NCBI GenBank assembly: GCA_947473305.1
Contig: CANJCB010000012.1
Location: 57,279-121,278 of the forward strand
Source: Rhodospirillales bacterium
Lineage (GTDB): Bacteria; Pseudomonadota; Alphaproteobacteria; ATCC43930; CGMCC-115725
Direction of reading: 5' to 3'
DNA: 64,000 nucleotides
Shown: in pieces, positions 1 through 7,910 of the stretch
Position numbering within the stretch: the first letter of the stretch is position 1
Layout of the letters: the number at the start of each line of letters is the position of its first letter
Position numbers and translations under genes: made by a program
The notes under the pieces: generated by a model
Database searches by the model: none
What the model was told of the DNA's origin: nothing
Seen by the model: the letters and a program-made list of their open reading frames with translations, nothing else

Positions 1-464
1 ATCTGGCTGCAGGTCAGGTAATCGACATTCGCCACGAGATGAGTGGCGGCAGCCGCATTGACCAGCTTCGCCCGGATCGGCAGCACGACGGCATCGCTAT
101 AGCCCACGGTATCTATACCGAAGAGGGTGAAGCGATGGGGCGACGGCCAGAGCATCGTCGTGCCGGCGAGATTTTCCGACTCTCGCCAATCGACGGCCGG
201 CGGATAGCCGGCATCGCCCGGTGCCCGCCAATAGATCTTCCAGCCGGGAGCCAGGCGGAATTCAAGGCCGAGGAGCAAGGAGCCATCGCTTCCCGGCTCG
301 GCGCCCGCATTGACCAGCCGCAGGCGGCCCTGGTCCGTCGTGAACCAGTCGGAGGCCCCGTCCTCGGCCAAGGCCCCGGCGGAACCCAGGCTCAGCACAG
401 CCAAGGCCAGAACCGCCGCGCGCAAGGCGGTCCCCCATCGGAATATCGCCGACGAAATTTCCAT
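1..464 (-). CDS. DsbD/ScsB-like thiol:disulfide interchange protein, N-terminal part (cut by window edge)
   Basis: The first 154 residues of a minus-strand gene that runs off the left edge. An ATG at 464 opens a signal peptide of about 35 residues (Arg-Trp then an Ala/Leu core ending GALAED). The mature part has the pattern of the N-terminal DsbD-alpha-like domain: GWKIYWRAPGDAGYPP, then DW, WP.P, and GYSDAVVLP. The last visible residues, VDYLTCSQ, are where the family places the first cysteine of its CxxxC pair. The protein would sit in the inner membrane with this domain in the periplasm and pass electrons to periplasmic thiols. The transmembrane and thioredoxin parts are outside the window, so DsbD and ScsB cannot be told apart. 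It is divergent from the algH gene. Confidence 0.75.
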   Translation of the reverse strand, partial: MEISSAIFRWGTALRAAVLALAVLSLGSAGALAEDGASDWFTTDQGRLRLVNAGAEPGSDGSLLLGLEFRLAPGWKIYWRAPGDAGYPPAVDWRESENLAGTTMLWPSPHRFTLFGIDTVGYSDAVVLPIRAKLVNAAAATHLVANVDYLTCSQ

Positions 465-522
465 GCCGCTTTTATAAGGCCTGGGCGCCTGCCGCGCTTT
501 CACAAACTTGTCAGGACTTCGC

Positions 523-551
523 TTGCGCCCAGCCGCGAGGAAGCCTATCTC
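523..551 (+). promoter_or_regulatory. Possible sigma70 promoter for the algH-family gene
   Basis: TTGCGC at 523-528 and TATCTC at 546-551 are separated by exactly 17 bp, followed by an AAGAGGGAAG ribosome-binding stretch and the GTG start at 578. It lies in the 113-bp divergent gap. Both boxes are imperfect, so this is only a candidate. Confidence 0.35.
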
Positions 552-577
552 AGCCCTTAAGAGGGAAGATCCAAGCT

Positions 578-1129
578 GTGACGTTTCTGTCCGGACAACT
601 GCTGATCGCCATGCCGCAATTGGAAGGGGAGCCTTTCGAGCGCGCCGTGATCTATCTCTGCGCCCATACCGAAGAGGGCGCGATGGGTCTTGTGATCAAC
701 AAGATGATCGATATCAGCGTGCCCGCGCTGCTGACCAAGCTCGGCGTCGAACATGTAGGCTATGCGGGTCCGGCGCGGGTCCATCTCGGCGGGCCGGTCG
801 AATCGGGCTGCGGCTTCGTGCTTCATTCAACCGACTACACCGAGGACCGCTCCCTCAGGGTTGCCGACGATATCGCGCTGACCGCCACCATGGAGGTGTT
901 GCGCGCGATCGGCCGGGGCGGAGGGCCGAAACGCAGCCTTTTGGCGCTGGGTTATGCCGGCTGGGGAAAAGGCCAGCTCGAATCGGAAATCCGCGACAAC
1001 GGCTGGCTGCATGTGCCGGCCGATGCGGAAATGCTTTTCGATGGCCATCACGAGGACAAGTGGCGGCGTGCCCTGGGGAAACTCGGCGTCGATCCCTCGC
1101 TGCTCTCCGCCGAAAGCGGCCACGCCTGA
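578..1129 (+). CDS. YqgE/AlgH family protein
   Basis: A protein of 183 residues, the usual family length. It begins FLSGQLLIAMPQL and carries the family pattern ERAVIYLCAHTEEGAMGLVINK near the N-terminus, then VHLGGPV and ALGYAGWGKGQLESEI. The start is a GTG with GAGGGA about 12 bp upstream; no better in-frame start lies closer. Family members are small cytosolic proteins of unclear biochemistry, named after a Pseudomonas alginate regulator, but most bacteria that carry them make no alginate. It is transcribed alone, ending 4 bp before the convergent GNAT gene. Confidence 0.9.
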   Translation: MTFLSGQLLIAMPQLEGEPFERAVIYLCAHTEEGAMGLVINKMIDISVPALLTKLGVEHVGYAGPARVHLGGPVESGCGFVLHSTDYTEDRSLRVADDIALTATMEVLRAIGRGGGPKRSLLALGYAGWGKGQLESEIRDNGWLHVPADAEMLFDGHHEDKWRRALGKLGVDPSLLSAESGHA

Positions 1130-1133
1130 GCGT

Positions 1134-1739
1134 CTAGCGGTAAAGCCATTCCTCGCGAAGAATGCCGAAGAGCAGGTGGTCCTGCCACTGCCCGTCGATG
1201 CAGAGATATTTCTTCGCATAGCCCTCTTCGCGGAAGCCGCCCTTCAAAAGCACCTGGCGGCTCGGGCCGTTTATGGGCAGGCAGGCCGCCTCGACGCGGT
1301 GGAGCTTCAGGTTGTTGAAGGCAAAGCCCAGCATGAGCTGGAGCCCTTCGCTCATATAACCCTGGCCGGCAAAGCGCTGGCCGGTCCAATAGCCCAGGCT
1401 GCCGGTCTCGGACACGCCCCGGCGGACGTTCGTGAGGCCGATCCCGCCGAGCAGCGCGCCGTCATCCACCCGGAAGAGGAAGAAGCTGTAGCCCTGGTCC
1501 GTCCGCCAATCGAGCGCGAAACGGGCGAGCCGCCGGCGGTATCCGGCTCGGGTCAGCGCGTCATACGGCCAGGTCGGCTCCCAGGGGGAGAGGAACTCCC
1601 GGGATTCTCCCCGAAGCGCCGCCCATTCCTGCCAATCTCCCCGCTCTGGCGGGCGCAGGATCACCCGCTTGCCGGGGACCTTGATATTGGGAGTGGAAGT
1701 TCTGAAAAGCCGTGGCAGGCTCAAGAGATCGGAGGCCAC
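1134..1739 (-). CDS. GNAT N-acetyltransferase, RimJ/RimL type
   Basis: A protein of 201 residues that matches the RimJ/RimL class, which acetylates alpha-amino groups of ribosomal and other proteins with acetyl-CoA. Visible signatures are the strand VILRPPERGDWQEW near the N-terminus, SFFLFRVDDGALLGGIGLTNV, the acetyl-CoA loop region GYWTGQRFAGQGYMSEGL, and LHRVEAACLPINGPSRQVLLKGGFREEGYA. I chose the GTG at 1739, preceded by AAGGGAG, because longer readings run back into the M16 peptidase gene and give unrelated Arg/Gly-rich sequence. It is 14 bp downstream of the peptidase gene and probably the last gene of the thrC operon. The true substrate cannot be read from sequence. Confidence 0.85.
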   Translation of the reverse strand: MASDLLSLPRLFRTSTPNIKVPGKRVILRPPERGDWQEWAALRGESREFLSPWEPTWPYDALTRAGYRRRLARFALDWRTDQGYSFFLFRVDDGALLGGIGLTNVRRGVSETGSLGYWTGQRFAGQGYMSEGLQLMLGFAFNNLKLHRVEAACLPINGPSRQVLLKGGFREEGYAKKYLCIDGQWQDHLLFGILREEWLYR

Positions 1740-1753
1740 GGCTGCCGGCTCCC

Positions 1754-3013
1754 TTAAGCCGAGAGCCGTTCGCTCAACCGGTCGAGCGGCTCGATCCGGC
1801 CGATCGGCCCCAAGGCGGTCAGCGTCGGCCGCGTTCCTTGAAGCCGTTGCGCGACCCTCAGGAGCGCCGCTTCGTCCACCGCCTCGATGCTGGCTACCAG
1901 CTCCTGGACATCCAGGGGTGCGCCGAAGACAAGCATATGGTTGGCCTGTTGCTCGCAACGGGCGCTCGTGCTTTCGAGCGACATGAGGATACCCGCCTTG
2001 AGTTGCGCCCGCGCCCTCTGCACCTCGCCCGCGTCGAGTCCTTCGGAAAGGCGGCCGATCTCCTCGCAGAGAACGGGCATCAACTCCGCCACCTCGTCCT
2101 CGCCCGTGCCGGCATAGACGCCGAAAAGCCCGCCGTCGCTATAGGCATGGACGAAGGAATAGATCGAATAGACGAGCCCCCGCTTCTCGCGGATCTCCTG
2201 AAAGAGCCGCGAAGACATGCCCCCGCCGAAGGCTGTCGAGAGCACCGAGGCCGCGTAATAGTCGGGATCGCGGAAGCCGAAACCGGGAAAGCCCAGCATG
2301 ACATGGACCTGTTCGAGGTCCCGCTCTTCCCGATGGTCGCCGCCGACATAATTCGCAGGCTCGGTCGAGGCCCCGCCCCGTCTCGGCAGGCCGGCGAAGA
2401 GCTTGCCCGCCTGTTCGACGAGGCGGTCGTGATCCACGCGGCCGGCCGCCGTGAGGATCATGCCCTCCGCGCCGTAGTTGTGGCTGAGATAGCCCGAAAC
2501 CGCGTCGCGGCTTAAATCCTTGATGATCTCCGGCCGGCCCAGCACCGGGCGGCCCATGGGTTGGCTCGGATAGGCCTGTTCCTGGAAGAGATCATAGATG
2601 ATGTCGTCCGGCGTGTCGTTCGCCTGGCCGATTTCCTGGAGAATGACGGCTCGCTCCCGCTCCAGCTCGGTCTGGTCGAAGACCGAATGCTGCAGGATAT
2701 CCGCCAGGATATCGACGGCGAGCGGCGCGTCGTTGGCAAGAACCTTGGCGTAATAGGCGGTATGCTCCCGCGAGGTATAAGCGTTGAGATGCCCACCCAC
2801 CGCCTCGATCTCCTCGGCGATGGCGCGGGCGGAGCGCCGCTCCGTCCCCTTGAAGGCCATATGCTCCAGCACATGGGCGACGCCGTTGATCTCGGCGGGT
2901 TCGTGGCGGGTGCCGACATCGACCCACACTCCCAATGACGCGGTTTCGACCGTATCCATCGCGTCGGTGAGGACGCGCATCCCGTTGGGAAGGGTCGTAA
3001 GGCGCAGCGTCAT
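1754..3013 (-). CDS. M16 family zinc peptidase, mitochondrial-processing-peptidase-like (PepR type)
   Basis: A 419-residue, single-unit M16B peptidase. The inverted zinc motif HxxEH appears as HVLEHMAFKGT near residue 48, followed by the downstream glutamate region ERERAVILQEI. The second half has GGGMSSRLFQEIREKRGLVYSIYSF, the usual substrate-side signature. No signal peptide is present, so it acts in the cytoplasm, where alphaproteobacterial relatives are the nearest bacterial cousins of mitochondrial processing peptidase. Its ATG overlaps the thrC stop in ATGA, so the two are translationally coupled. Confidence 0.92.
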   Translation of the reverse strand: MTLRLTTLPNGMRVLTDAMDTVETASLGVWVDVGTRHEPAEINGVAHVLEHMAFKGTERRSARAIAEEIEAVGGHLNAYTSREHTAYYAKVLANDAPLAVDILADILQHSVFDQTELERERAVILQEIGQANDTPDDIIYDLFQEQAYPSQPMGRPVLGRPEIIKDLSRDAVSGYLSHNYGAEGMILTAAGRVDHDRLVEQAGKLFAGLPRRGGASTEPANYVGGDHREERDLEQVHVMLGFPGFGFRDPDYYAASVLSTAFGGGMSSRLFQEIREKRGLVYSIYSFVHAYSDGGLFGVYAGTGEDEVAELMPVLCEEIGRLSEGLDAGEVQRARAQLKAGILMSLESTSARCEQQANHMLVFGAPLDVQELVASIEAVDEAALLRVAQRLQGTRPTLTALGPIGRIEPLDRLSERLSA

Positions 3014-4431
3014 GCGGCGCGTCCCGAAACCGGACGCGCCCGCTCGCGCAGGAAAGCCTCCACCGTCGCAAGGTCGTTTGGGAGCACTGTGGTGCGTTCC
3101 TTTCGTTCCAGAAGATCGGCCATGCGGGAAGGTAGCTTCGGCCGGATGCCGACCGCGGCCTCGACCGCGTCGGGGAATTTCGCGGGATGGGCGGTCGCCA
3201 GCGCCACCATAGGCACCGAAGGATAGCGCCGCGCCTTTTGGGCCGCCGCCACCGCGATAGCGCTATGGGGATCAAGGAGCTCGCCGGTCGTGCGATAGAC
3301 CTCGCGGATCGTCGCCTTCGTCGCCTCGTCGTCGATGCGCTGCGCGGCGAAGAGCGCCTGGGCGTCGCGCCATTGCCGCTCGGTCGCGGGGAGCGTGCCG
3401 CTGGAACGGAATTCAGTGAAGGCCGAGGAAACGGATTTGCCGTCCCGTCCCACCAGCTCGTGATAGAGCCGCTCGAAATTGCTGGAAACCTGGATGTCCA
3501 TGCTCGGGCTGAGGCTCGGCTCCACGCCCGTGATGGTCATGCTGCCCTCGTTGAGGAAGCGCGCCAGGATGTCGTTCCGGTTGGTCCCGACGATCACCTC
3601 GCCCATCGGCAGGCCCATCCGCCGTGCCGCATGCGCCGCATAGACATTGCCGAAATTGCCGGTCGGAACGGAAAAACCCACCGGCCGCGAGGGTGCGCCC
3701 AGGGCGACGGCGGTGGTCACGTAATAGACGATCTGGGCCATGATCCGGGCCCAGTTGATGGAATTCACGGCCGAGAGGTTATGGGCGTCCCGGAAGGGCT
3801 CGTCGGCGAACATCGCCTTCACCAAGTCCTGGCAGTCGTCGAAGGTGCCCTGAACCGCGATGGTATGGACATTGGCCGAAGCCACCGTCGTCATCTGCCG
3901 GCGCTGGACCTCGGAAACGCGGCCCTCGGGATAGAGGATGAAGATATCCACGGTATCGAGATCGCGGCAGGCCTCGATGGCCGCCGAACCCGTATCGCCG
4001 GAGGTCGCCCCGACGATGGTCACCCGCTCCCCGCGCCGGCTCAGCACCGCGTCGAAGAGCCGACCCACCACCTGCAGCGCGTAGTCCTTGAAGGCGAGCG
4101 TCGGCCCGTGGAAAAGCTCCAGCAGCCAGAGGCTTGGACCGAGCTGCTTCAGGGGTGCCACCGCCTCATGGCCGAACCCCCGATAGGCGTCCTCGACCAG
4201 CGCGCGCAGCTTATCGGCCGGCAGGGCGTCGCCGACGAAGGGCTCCATGACCCGGACGGCGATCTCGGCATAGGAGCGCCCGGAGAATTTGGCGAGCGTC
4301 GGCGCAAAGAGCTGGGGCAGGGCCTCGGGCACGTAGAGCCCCCCGTCTCGCGCAAGCCCCGCAAGCAGAACCTCCTCGAAGGAAAGACGATGCGGGGGGG
4401 TCTGGGCGTCGCGTGTGCTGATATAGGACAA
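3010..4431 (-). CDS. thrC: Threonine synthase
   Basis: The 473-residue PLP enzyme converts O-phospho-homoserine to threonine. It opens with the long-form threonine synthase start YISTRDAQTPPHRLSFEEVLLAGLARDGGLYVPE. The PLP lysine lies in HGPTLAFKDYALQ, and the phosphate-binding GATSGDTGSAAIE and the later SVPTGNFGNVYAAH are intact. It is the first gene of a thrC / M16 peptidase / GNAT series that commonly follows the cox-SURF1 cluster in alphaproteobacteria; here a set of unrelated genes sits in between. It is divergent from the GT2 gene. Confidence 0.97.
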   Translation of the reverse strand: MSYISTRDAQTPPHRLSFEEVLLAGLARDGGLYVPEALPQLFAPTLAKFSGRSYAEIAVRVMEPFVGDALPADKLRALVEDAYRGFGHEAVAPLKQLGPSLWLLELFHGPTLAFKDYALQVVGRLFDAVLSRRGERVTIVGATSGDTGSAAIEACRDLDTVDIFILYPEGRVSEVQRRQMTTVASANVHTIAVQGTFDDCQDLVKAMFADEPFRDAHNLSAVNSINWARIMAQIVYYVTTAVALGAPSRPVGFSVPTGNFGNVYAAHAARRMGLPMGEVIVGTNRNDILARFLNEGSMTITGVEPSLSPSMDIQVSSNFERLYHELVGRDGKSVSSAFTEFRSSGTLPATERQWRDAQALFAAQRIDDEATKATIREVYRTTGELLDPHSAIAVAAAQKARRYPSVPMVALATAHPAKFPDAVEAAVGIRPKLPSRMADLLERKERTTVLPNDLATVEAFLRERARPVSGRAA

Positions 4432-4454
4432 GAGGCTTTCCGGATGAGACGGGG

Positions 4455-4510
4455 TATCGGGTTCGCAGCCTATCGTTCGATGCTCCCAGCGGCAAGAGGG
4501 GCACCCGATA
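4455..4510. promoter_or_regulatory. Divergent thrC / GT2 control region with an 8-bp inverted repeat
   Basis: The 143-bp gap between thrC and the GT2 gene holds a separated inverted repeat, TATCGGGT at 4455-4462 and ACCCGATA at 4503-4510, and a TATATAG stretch at 4524-4530 that could act as a -10 box on either strand. I could not pair it with a convincing -35 box. Whether the repeat is an operator is a guess. Confidence 0.2.
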
Positions 4511-4574
4511 GGGACTTACCTTGTATATAGTGCCGCACGCCGCTTCCCCGAAAGCGAAAGAGACGCAGATATCA

Positions 4575-5357
4575 ATGCCCGCCGACCCGATAGCCTCTCC
4601 CGGCCTTTCCGTCGTCATTCCCGTCTTTAATGAGCGGGAGACGCTGGGGGCTTTGCTGGTTGCCGTTGGGGCAGCCCTGCCGGGGGTCACGAAAGAACTC
4701 CTGATCGTCGACGATTGCTCGACGGACGGCACCAGGGACTGGCTCCGTCGAAACCTGCCGGACGATCGGGCCAAAGCAGCTGGTCTGGCGCTGTCGCCCA
4801 TTGGCGATCTCCAGTTCACGCCGGGCTCGGAGCTTGTCATCCGGGTGCTTTATCACAAACAGAATCTCGGCAAGGGCGGCGCCGTGCGCAGCGGTTTCGC
4901 CGCCATCTCCGGCAAGATCGCCGTCATCCAGGACGCCGACCTCGAATACGATCCCCAGGATTGGGGCCGGATGCATGGGCTGATCGCGGATCGCCAGGTG
5001 GCGGATGTGGTCTATGGATCGCGCTTCTACGGCGCGCCGCACCGGTCGCTCTATTACCACCACTATCTGGCCAACCGGCTGATCTCGGTGATCTTCAACC
5101 TGCTCTACAACCAGACGCTCACCGATATCGAGGTTTGCTACAAGATGATGCGGCGGGAGGTCGTGGAGAGTCTCAGCCTCACGGCCAACGATTTCGGCAT
5201 CGAGATCGAGATGAGTGCCCAGATCGCCCGCGCCCGGCGCTGGCGCATCTACGAGATGGGCATCAGCTACTACGGCCGGACCTATGCCGAGGGGAAGAAG
5301 ATCGGCTGGCGCGACGGGGTGAAGGCGCTCTGGTATCTGGTGAAATACCGCTTCTAG
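4575..5357 (+). CDS. Family 2 glycosyltransferase, polyprenyl-phosphate sugar transferase (DPM1-like)
   Basis: A 260-residue GT-A fold enzyme. Motifs in order: LSVVIPVFNERETLGALL, the nucleotide-binding DDCSTDGT, NLGKGGAVRSGF, the metal-binding QDADLEYDP, and VYGSRFYG. No transmembrane segment follows the catalytic domain, which fits the soluble dolichyl/polyprenyl-phosphate mannose (or glucose) synthase form. Such enzymes load one sugar onto a lipid phosphate for envelope glycan assembly; sugar and acceptor are not determined. The ATG at 4575 is preferred over a TTG at 4521 because the domain begins just after it. The end overlaps the convergent M32 gene by 4 bp. Confidence 0.85.
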   Translation: MPADPIASPGLSVVIPVFNERETLGALLVAVGAALPGVTKELLIVDDCSTDGTRDWLRRNLPDDRAKAAGLALSPIGDLQFTPGSELVIRVLYHKQNLGKGGAVRSGFAAISGKIAVIQDADLEYDPQDWGRMHGLIADRQVADVVYGSRFYGAPHRSLYYHHYLANRLISVIFNLLYNQTLTDIEVCYKMMRREVVESLSLTANDFGIEIEMSAQIARARRWRIYEMGISYYGRTYAEGKKIGWRDGVKALWYLVKYRF

Positions 5358-6856
5358 CCGCCGAGATACCGCCGCCGGAGATGCGCCTCGAAGACCTTGG
5401 CGTCGAGCGACCGTCCCGTCGCGTCGCGGATGATCTCGTCGGTGGAGAGCGACGAGGCCTTGCCATGGACATTTGTCCGAAGCCAGGCCAGCAACGGGGC
5501 GAAATTTCCTTCCGCAAGGCTGGGCCTGATGGCGGGGTCGGCTCGGGTGGCGGCGTCGAAAAGCTGGGCGGCCGTCATCGCGCCCAGGGTATAGGTCGGG
5601 AAATAGCCCCAGGCCCCGTCGTACCAATGGATATCCTGGAGGCAGCCGTGGCGGTCGTCGGGCGGGGCCACGCCCAGCAGCTCACGCATGCCGTCGTTCC
5701 AGGCGCCGGGCAGGTCGGCCAGCGCCAGATCGCCCGCGATCATCGCCCGCTCCAGCCGATAGCGCAGGATGACATGGGCGGGATAGGTCACCTCGTCCGC
5801 ATCGACCCGGATGAAGCTGCGCTTCACCACGGTGGCGAGCTTGTGCAGGTTTTGCGGCTCCCAAGCCGGACCTGAACCGCCGAAAGTCCGCCGCAGCAGA
5901 GGGGCCGAGAAGGTCGCGAATTCGGGGCTGCGGCAGGCCTGCATCTCGATCAGCAGGGACTGGCTCTCATGGAGGCTCATGCCCCGCGCGTGGCCCACCG
6001 GCTGAAGCCGCCATTCGGCCGGCAGGCCCCGTTCGTAAAGCGCATGCCCCGTCTCGTGCAGCACCCCCATGAGCGCCCGGCCGAAATCCGCCTCGTCGTA
6101 GCGGGTGGTGATCCGCACGTCGTCGGGCGTGCCGCCGCAGAAGGGATGGCGGCTGACGTCGAGCCGCCCGTGATTGAAATCGAAGCCCAATTGGGTCATC
6201 AGGGCGATGCCCGCCGCGCGCTGCGCCTCGACCGGGAAAGGACCTTCGGGTTCGGCCGGCGGCGGCAGCGCGGCCTGGCGCGCGATCACCGCCTCGATGA
6301 GGCCGGGGAGAAAGGTCGCCAGCTCGGCGAAAAGGACATCGATCGCCGCGGTCCGGCCCCCGGGCTCGTATTCATCCAGGAGCGCGTCATAGGGGCTGAC
6401 GCCGAGCCGGTCGGATTTGGCCGCGGCCACCTCTCGCACAAGGCTCAGAACCTCCTGCAAATCCGGCAGCACCGAGGGGAAGTCGCTCGCCGCCCGCGCC
6501 TCGCGCCATTTCATCTCGCAGGCGGAACAGGCGCGGGAGAAGGCCTCCACCAGATCGCCCGGCACCGCCGTCGCATGCACCCAGAGCCGGCGCATTTCCC
6601 GAAGATTGGCCTGCCGCCAAAGGTCCAGATCCCTCTGCGACGCCGCACCTTCGAGAAGGTCGCCGGTCTCGGGACCGGTCAGGATGTCGTGACTCATCCG
6701 CCGGAGCACGGCGAGTTGCTCCGCGCGGGAGCCGGCGGCCCCCTCGGGCATCAGGGTCGCGGCGTCCCAGCCGAGGATCGCCGTCGCCTCGTTGAGGATG
6801 CCGAGCTGGCGGAAGCGGGTTTCGAGGTTTTCGTAATAGGCCATGGAGGGCACCAT
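5354..6856 (-). CDS. M32 family metallocarboxypeptidase (Taq carboxypeptidase type)
   Basis: A 500-residue protein, the family length. It opens YYENLETRFRQLGILNEATAILGWDAATLMPEGA, typical for M32, and carries the HExxH zinc site in GVLHETGHALYERGLP, with the third ligand region MSLHESQSLLIEMQ and the later DADEVTYPAHVILRYRLERA. It removes C-terminal amino acids with broad specificity in the cytoplasm. Two in-frame ATGs exist, at 6856 and 6844; GAGGCGGG upstream favours the first. It may be co-transcribed with the DUF305 gene 21 bp upstream. Confidence 0.93.
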   Translation of the reverse strand: MVPSMAYYENLETRFRQLGILNEATAILGWDAATLMPEGAAGSRAEQLAVLRRMSHDILTGPETGDLLEGAASQRDLDLWRQANLREMRRLWVHATAVPGDLVEAFSRACSACEMKWREARAASDFPSVLPDLQEVLSLVREVAAAKSDRLGVSPYDALLDEYEPGGRTAAIDVLFAELATFLPGLIEAVIARQAALPPPAEPEGPFPVEAQRAAGIALMTQLGFDFNHGRLDVSRHPFCGGTPDDVRITTRYDEADFGRALMGVLHETGHALYERGLPAEWRLQPVGHARGMSLHESQSLLIEMQACRSPEFATFSAPLLRRTFGGSGPAWEPQNLHKLATVVKRSFIRVDADEVTYPAHVILRYRLERAMIAGDLALADLPGAWNDGMRELLGVAPPDDRHGCLQDIHWYDGAWGYFPTYTLGAMTAAQLFDAATRADPAIRPSLAEGNFAPLLAWLRTNVHGKASSLSTDEIIRDATGRSLDAKVFEAHLRRRYLGG

Positions 6857-6877
6857 GCCACCCGCCTCGGATCCCGG

Positions 6878-7258
6878 TCAATGCGGCTGGGCCGCGAGCC
6901 ATTTCCGCATGAAGGCGATCTCCTTTTTCTGCGCCGCAATGATATCCCGGGCGAGCTTCTTGATAGCCGGATCCTTGCCGTATTTCAGCTCGACCTCCGC
7001 CATGTCGATGGCGCCCTGGTGGTGCGGGATCATGCCCTGGACGAAGTCGCGGTCCGCATTGCCGGTGAGCGCGCCGCCCATGTCGCGCATCATCTTCTCA
7101 TGGGCGGCCTTATAAGCGGCCGACGAAGGACTACCGGAAGAGGGGGCGGCCAGGGTCGAATGATCATGGCCGCTCATGCCCTGGGCCTGGGCGGCGCCGC
7201 CGAAGGGGCAGGCCGCGACAAGGGCGATCAGGATCGGGAAGAGAGATAGACGAGACAT
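6878..7258 (-). CDS. DUF305 secreted copper-type protein (CopM-like)
   Basis: A 126-residue exported protein. The signal peptide (SRLSLFPILIALVAACPFGGAAQAQ) is followed by a short His-containing linker (GMSGHDHS) and one DUF305 four-helix domain with the hallmark DFVQGMIPHHQGAIDMAEVELKYG. DUF305 proteins such as cyanobacterial CopM bind copper in the periplasm; His and Met residues here would suit that. I start at the ATG at 7258, which has GAGGAG upstream; earlier starts would place Arg-rich sequence before the signal peptide. A CueR-type promoter lies directly upstream, which supports a copper-tolerance role. Function is inferred from family and promoter. Confidence 0.88.
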   Translation of the reverse strand: MSRLSLFPILIALVAACPFGGAAQAQGMSGHDHSTLAAPSSGSPSSAAYKAAHEKMMRDMGGALTGNADRDFVQGMIPHHQGAIDMAEVELKYGKDPAIKKLARDIIAAQKKEIAFMRKWLAAQPH

Positions 7259-7286
7259 TTTTGCTGCTCCTCGGAGGATTGACGCG

Positions 7287-7317
7287 AGCTTCCACCTTCC
7301 TGCCACCGCAAGGTCAA
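7287..7317 (-). promoter_or_regulatory. CueR/HmrR-type (MerR family) copper-responsive promoter
   Basis: On the minus strand TTGACC (7312-7317) and a -10-like GAAGCT (7287-7292) are separated by 19 bp, the lengthened spacer typical of MerR-controlled promoters. Within the spacer region lies a 21-bp imperfect dyad (7294-7314) with outer arms ACCTT and AAGGT. Box order, spacing and arm sequence match the E. coli copA promoter pattern. It points at the DUF305 gene 29 bp downstream. No cueR gene is in the window. Confidence 0.7.
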
Positions 7318-7393
7318 GCGTCTTCCTTGTCTTTTGGAATGGACAGGCCGCGCACCCTCGCCGAAAGTCGACGCCTCAAAGAGGGAGAGCGTT

Positions 7394-7882
7394 TTGGATC
7401 TGGATGCGGCGCTTGGGTCCCATACCGGTGAGGTGCCGGCGGATTGGGTCGATCACAACAACCATATGAGCAGCGGCTTTTATGCCGTGGCCTTTTCCGA
7501 GGCACGGGACCGTTTCGTCGGCGCCATAGGGCTCGGGCCGCGCTATGTGGCGACGACGCCCTACAGCTTCTTTACCGTCGAGGCGCATATCACCTACCGC
7601 CGAGAACTGCGCCTGGGCGAGAAGTTCGAGATTATCACGCGGCTGCGCGATATGGACGCCAAGCGGCTCGTCTATTTCAACGTGATGCGCCATGTCGAAA
7701 GCGGCGCGATCTCGGCGCTGAGCGAATCGCTCTCGCTGCATGTCGATCGGGAAAAGCGGCGGGCCTGCGAGATCTCGGCCATGGCCTTGGATATCATGAC
7801 CAAAGTGCGCGCCGCGCAGGGCGAACTCGACCTGCCGCCGGGGATCGGAAAGATCCAGCTGCCACCGCCCAAGGCCGCCTGA
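7394..7882 (+). CDS. Hot-dog fold acyl-CoA thioesterase
   Basis: A 162-residue protein of the 4-hydroxybenzoyl-CoA thioesterase-like group. The signature VPADWVDHNNHMSSGFYAVAFSEARDRF carries the Asp and Asn-His-Met positions conserved around the active site, followed by YSFFTVEAHITYRRELRLGEKFEIITRLRD. It should hydrolyse a CoA thioester in the cytoplasm; the substrate is unknown. I favour the TTG at 7394 because GAGGGAGAG sits about 8 bp before it; a TTG at 7334 would add 20 unconserved residues. It is convergent with the PhyH gene. Related domains also occur fused to carnitine dehydrogenases, so a carnitine-linked role is possible but not shown. Confidence 0.75.
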   Translation: MDLDAALGSHTGEVPADWVDHNNHMSSGFYAVAFSEARDRFVGAIGLGPRYVATTPYSFFTVEAHITYRRELRLGEKFEIITRLRDMDAKRLVYFNVMRHVESGAISALSESLSLHVDREKRRACEISAMALDIMTKVRAAQGELDLPPGIGKIQLPPPKAA

Positions 7883-7910
7883 TCTTTCCACGCAAAGGCC
7901 GGCGATCACC

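Noticed and set aside
4521..4574. TTG start at 4521 for the GT2 glycosyltransferase.
   Set aside because: It would add 18 residues unlike the family; the ATG at 4575 leads directly into the conserved domain.
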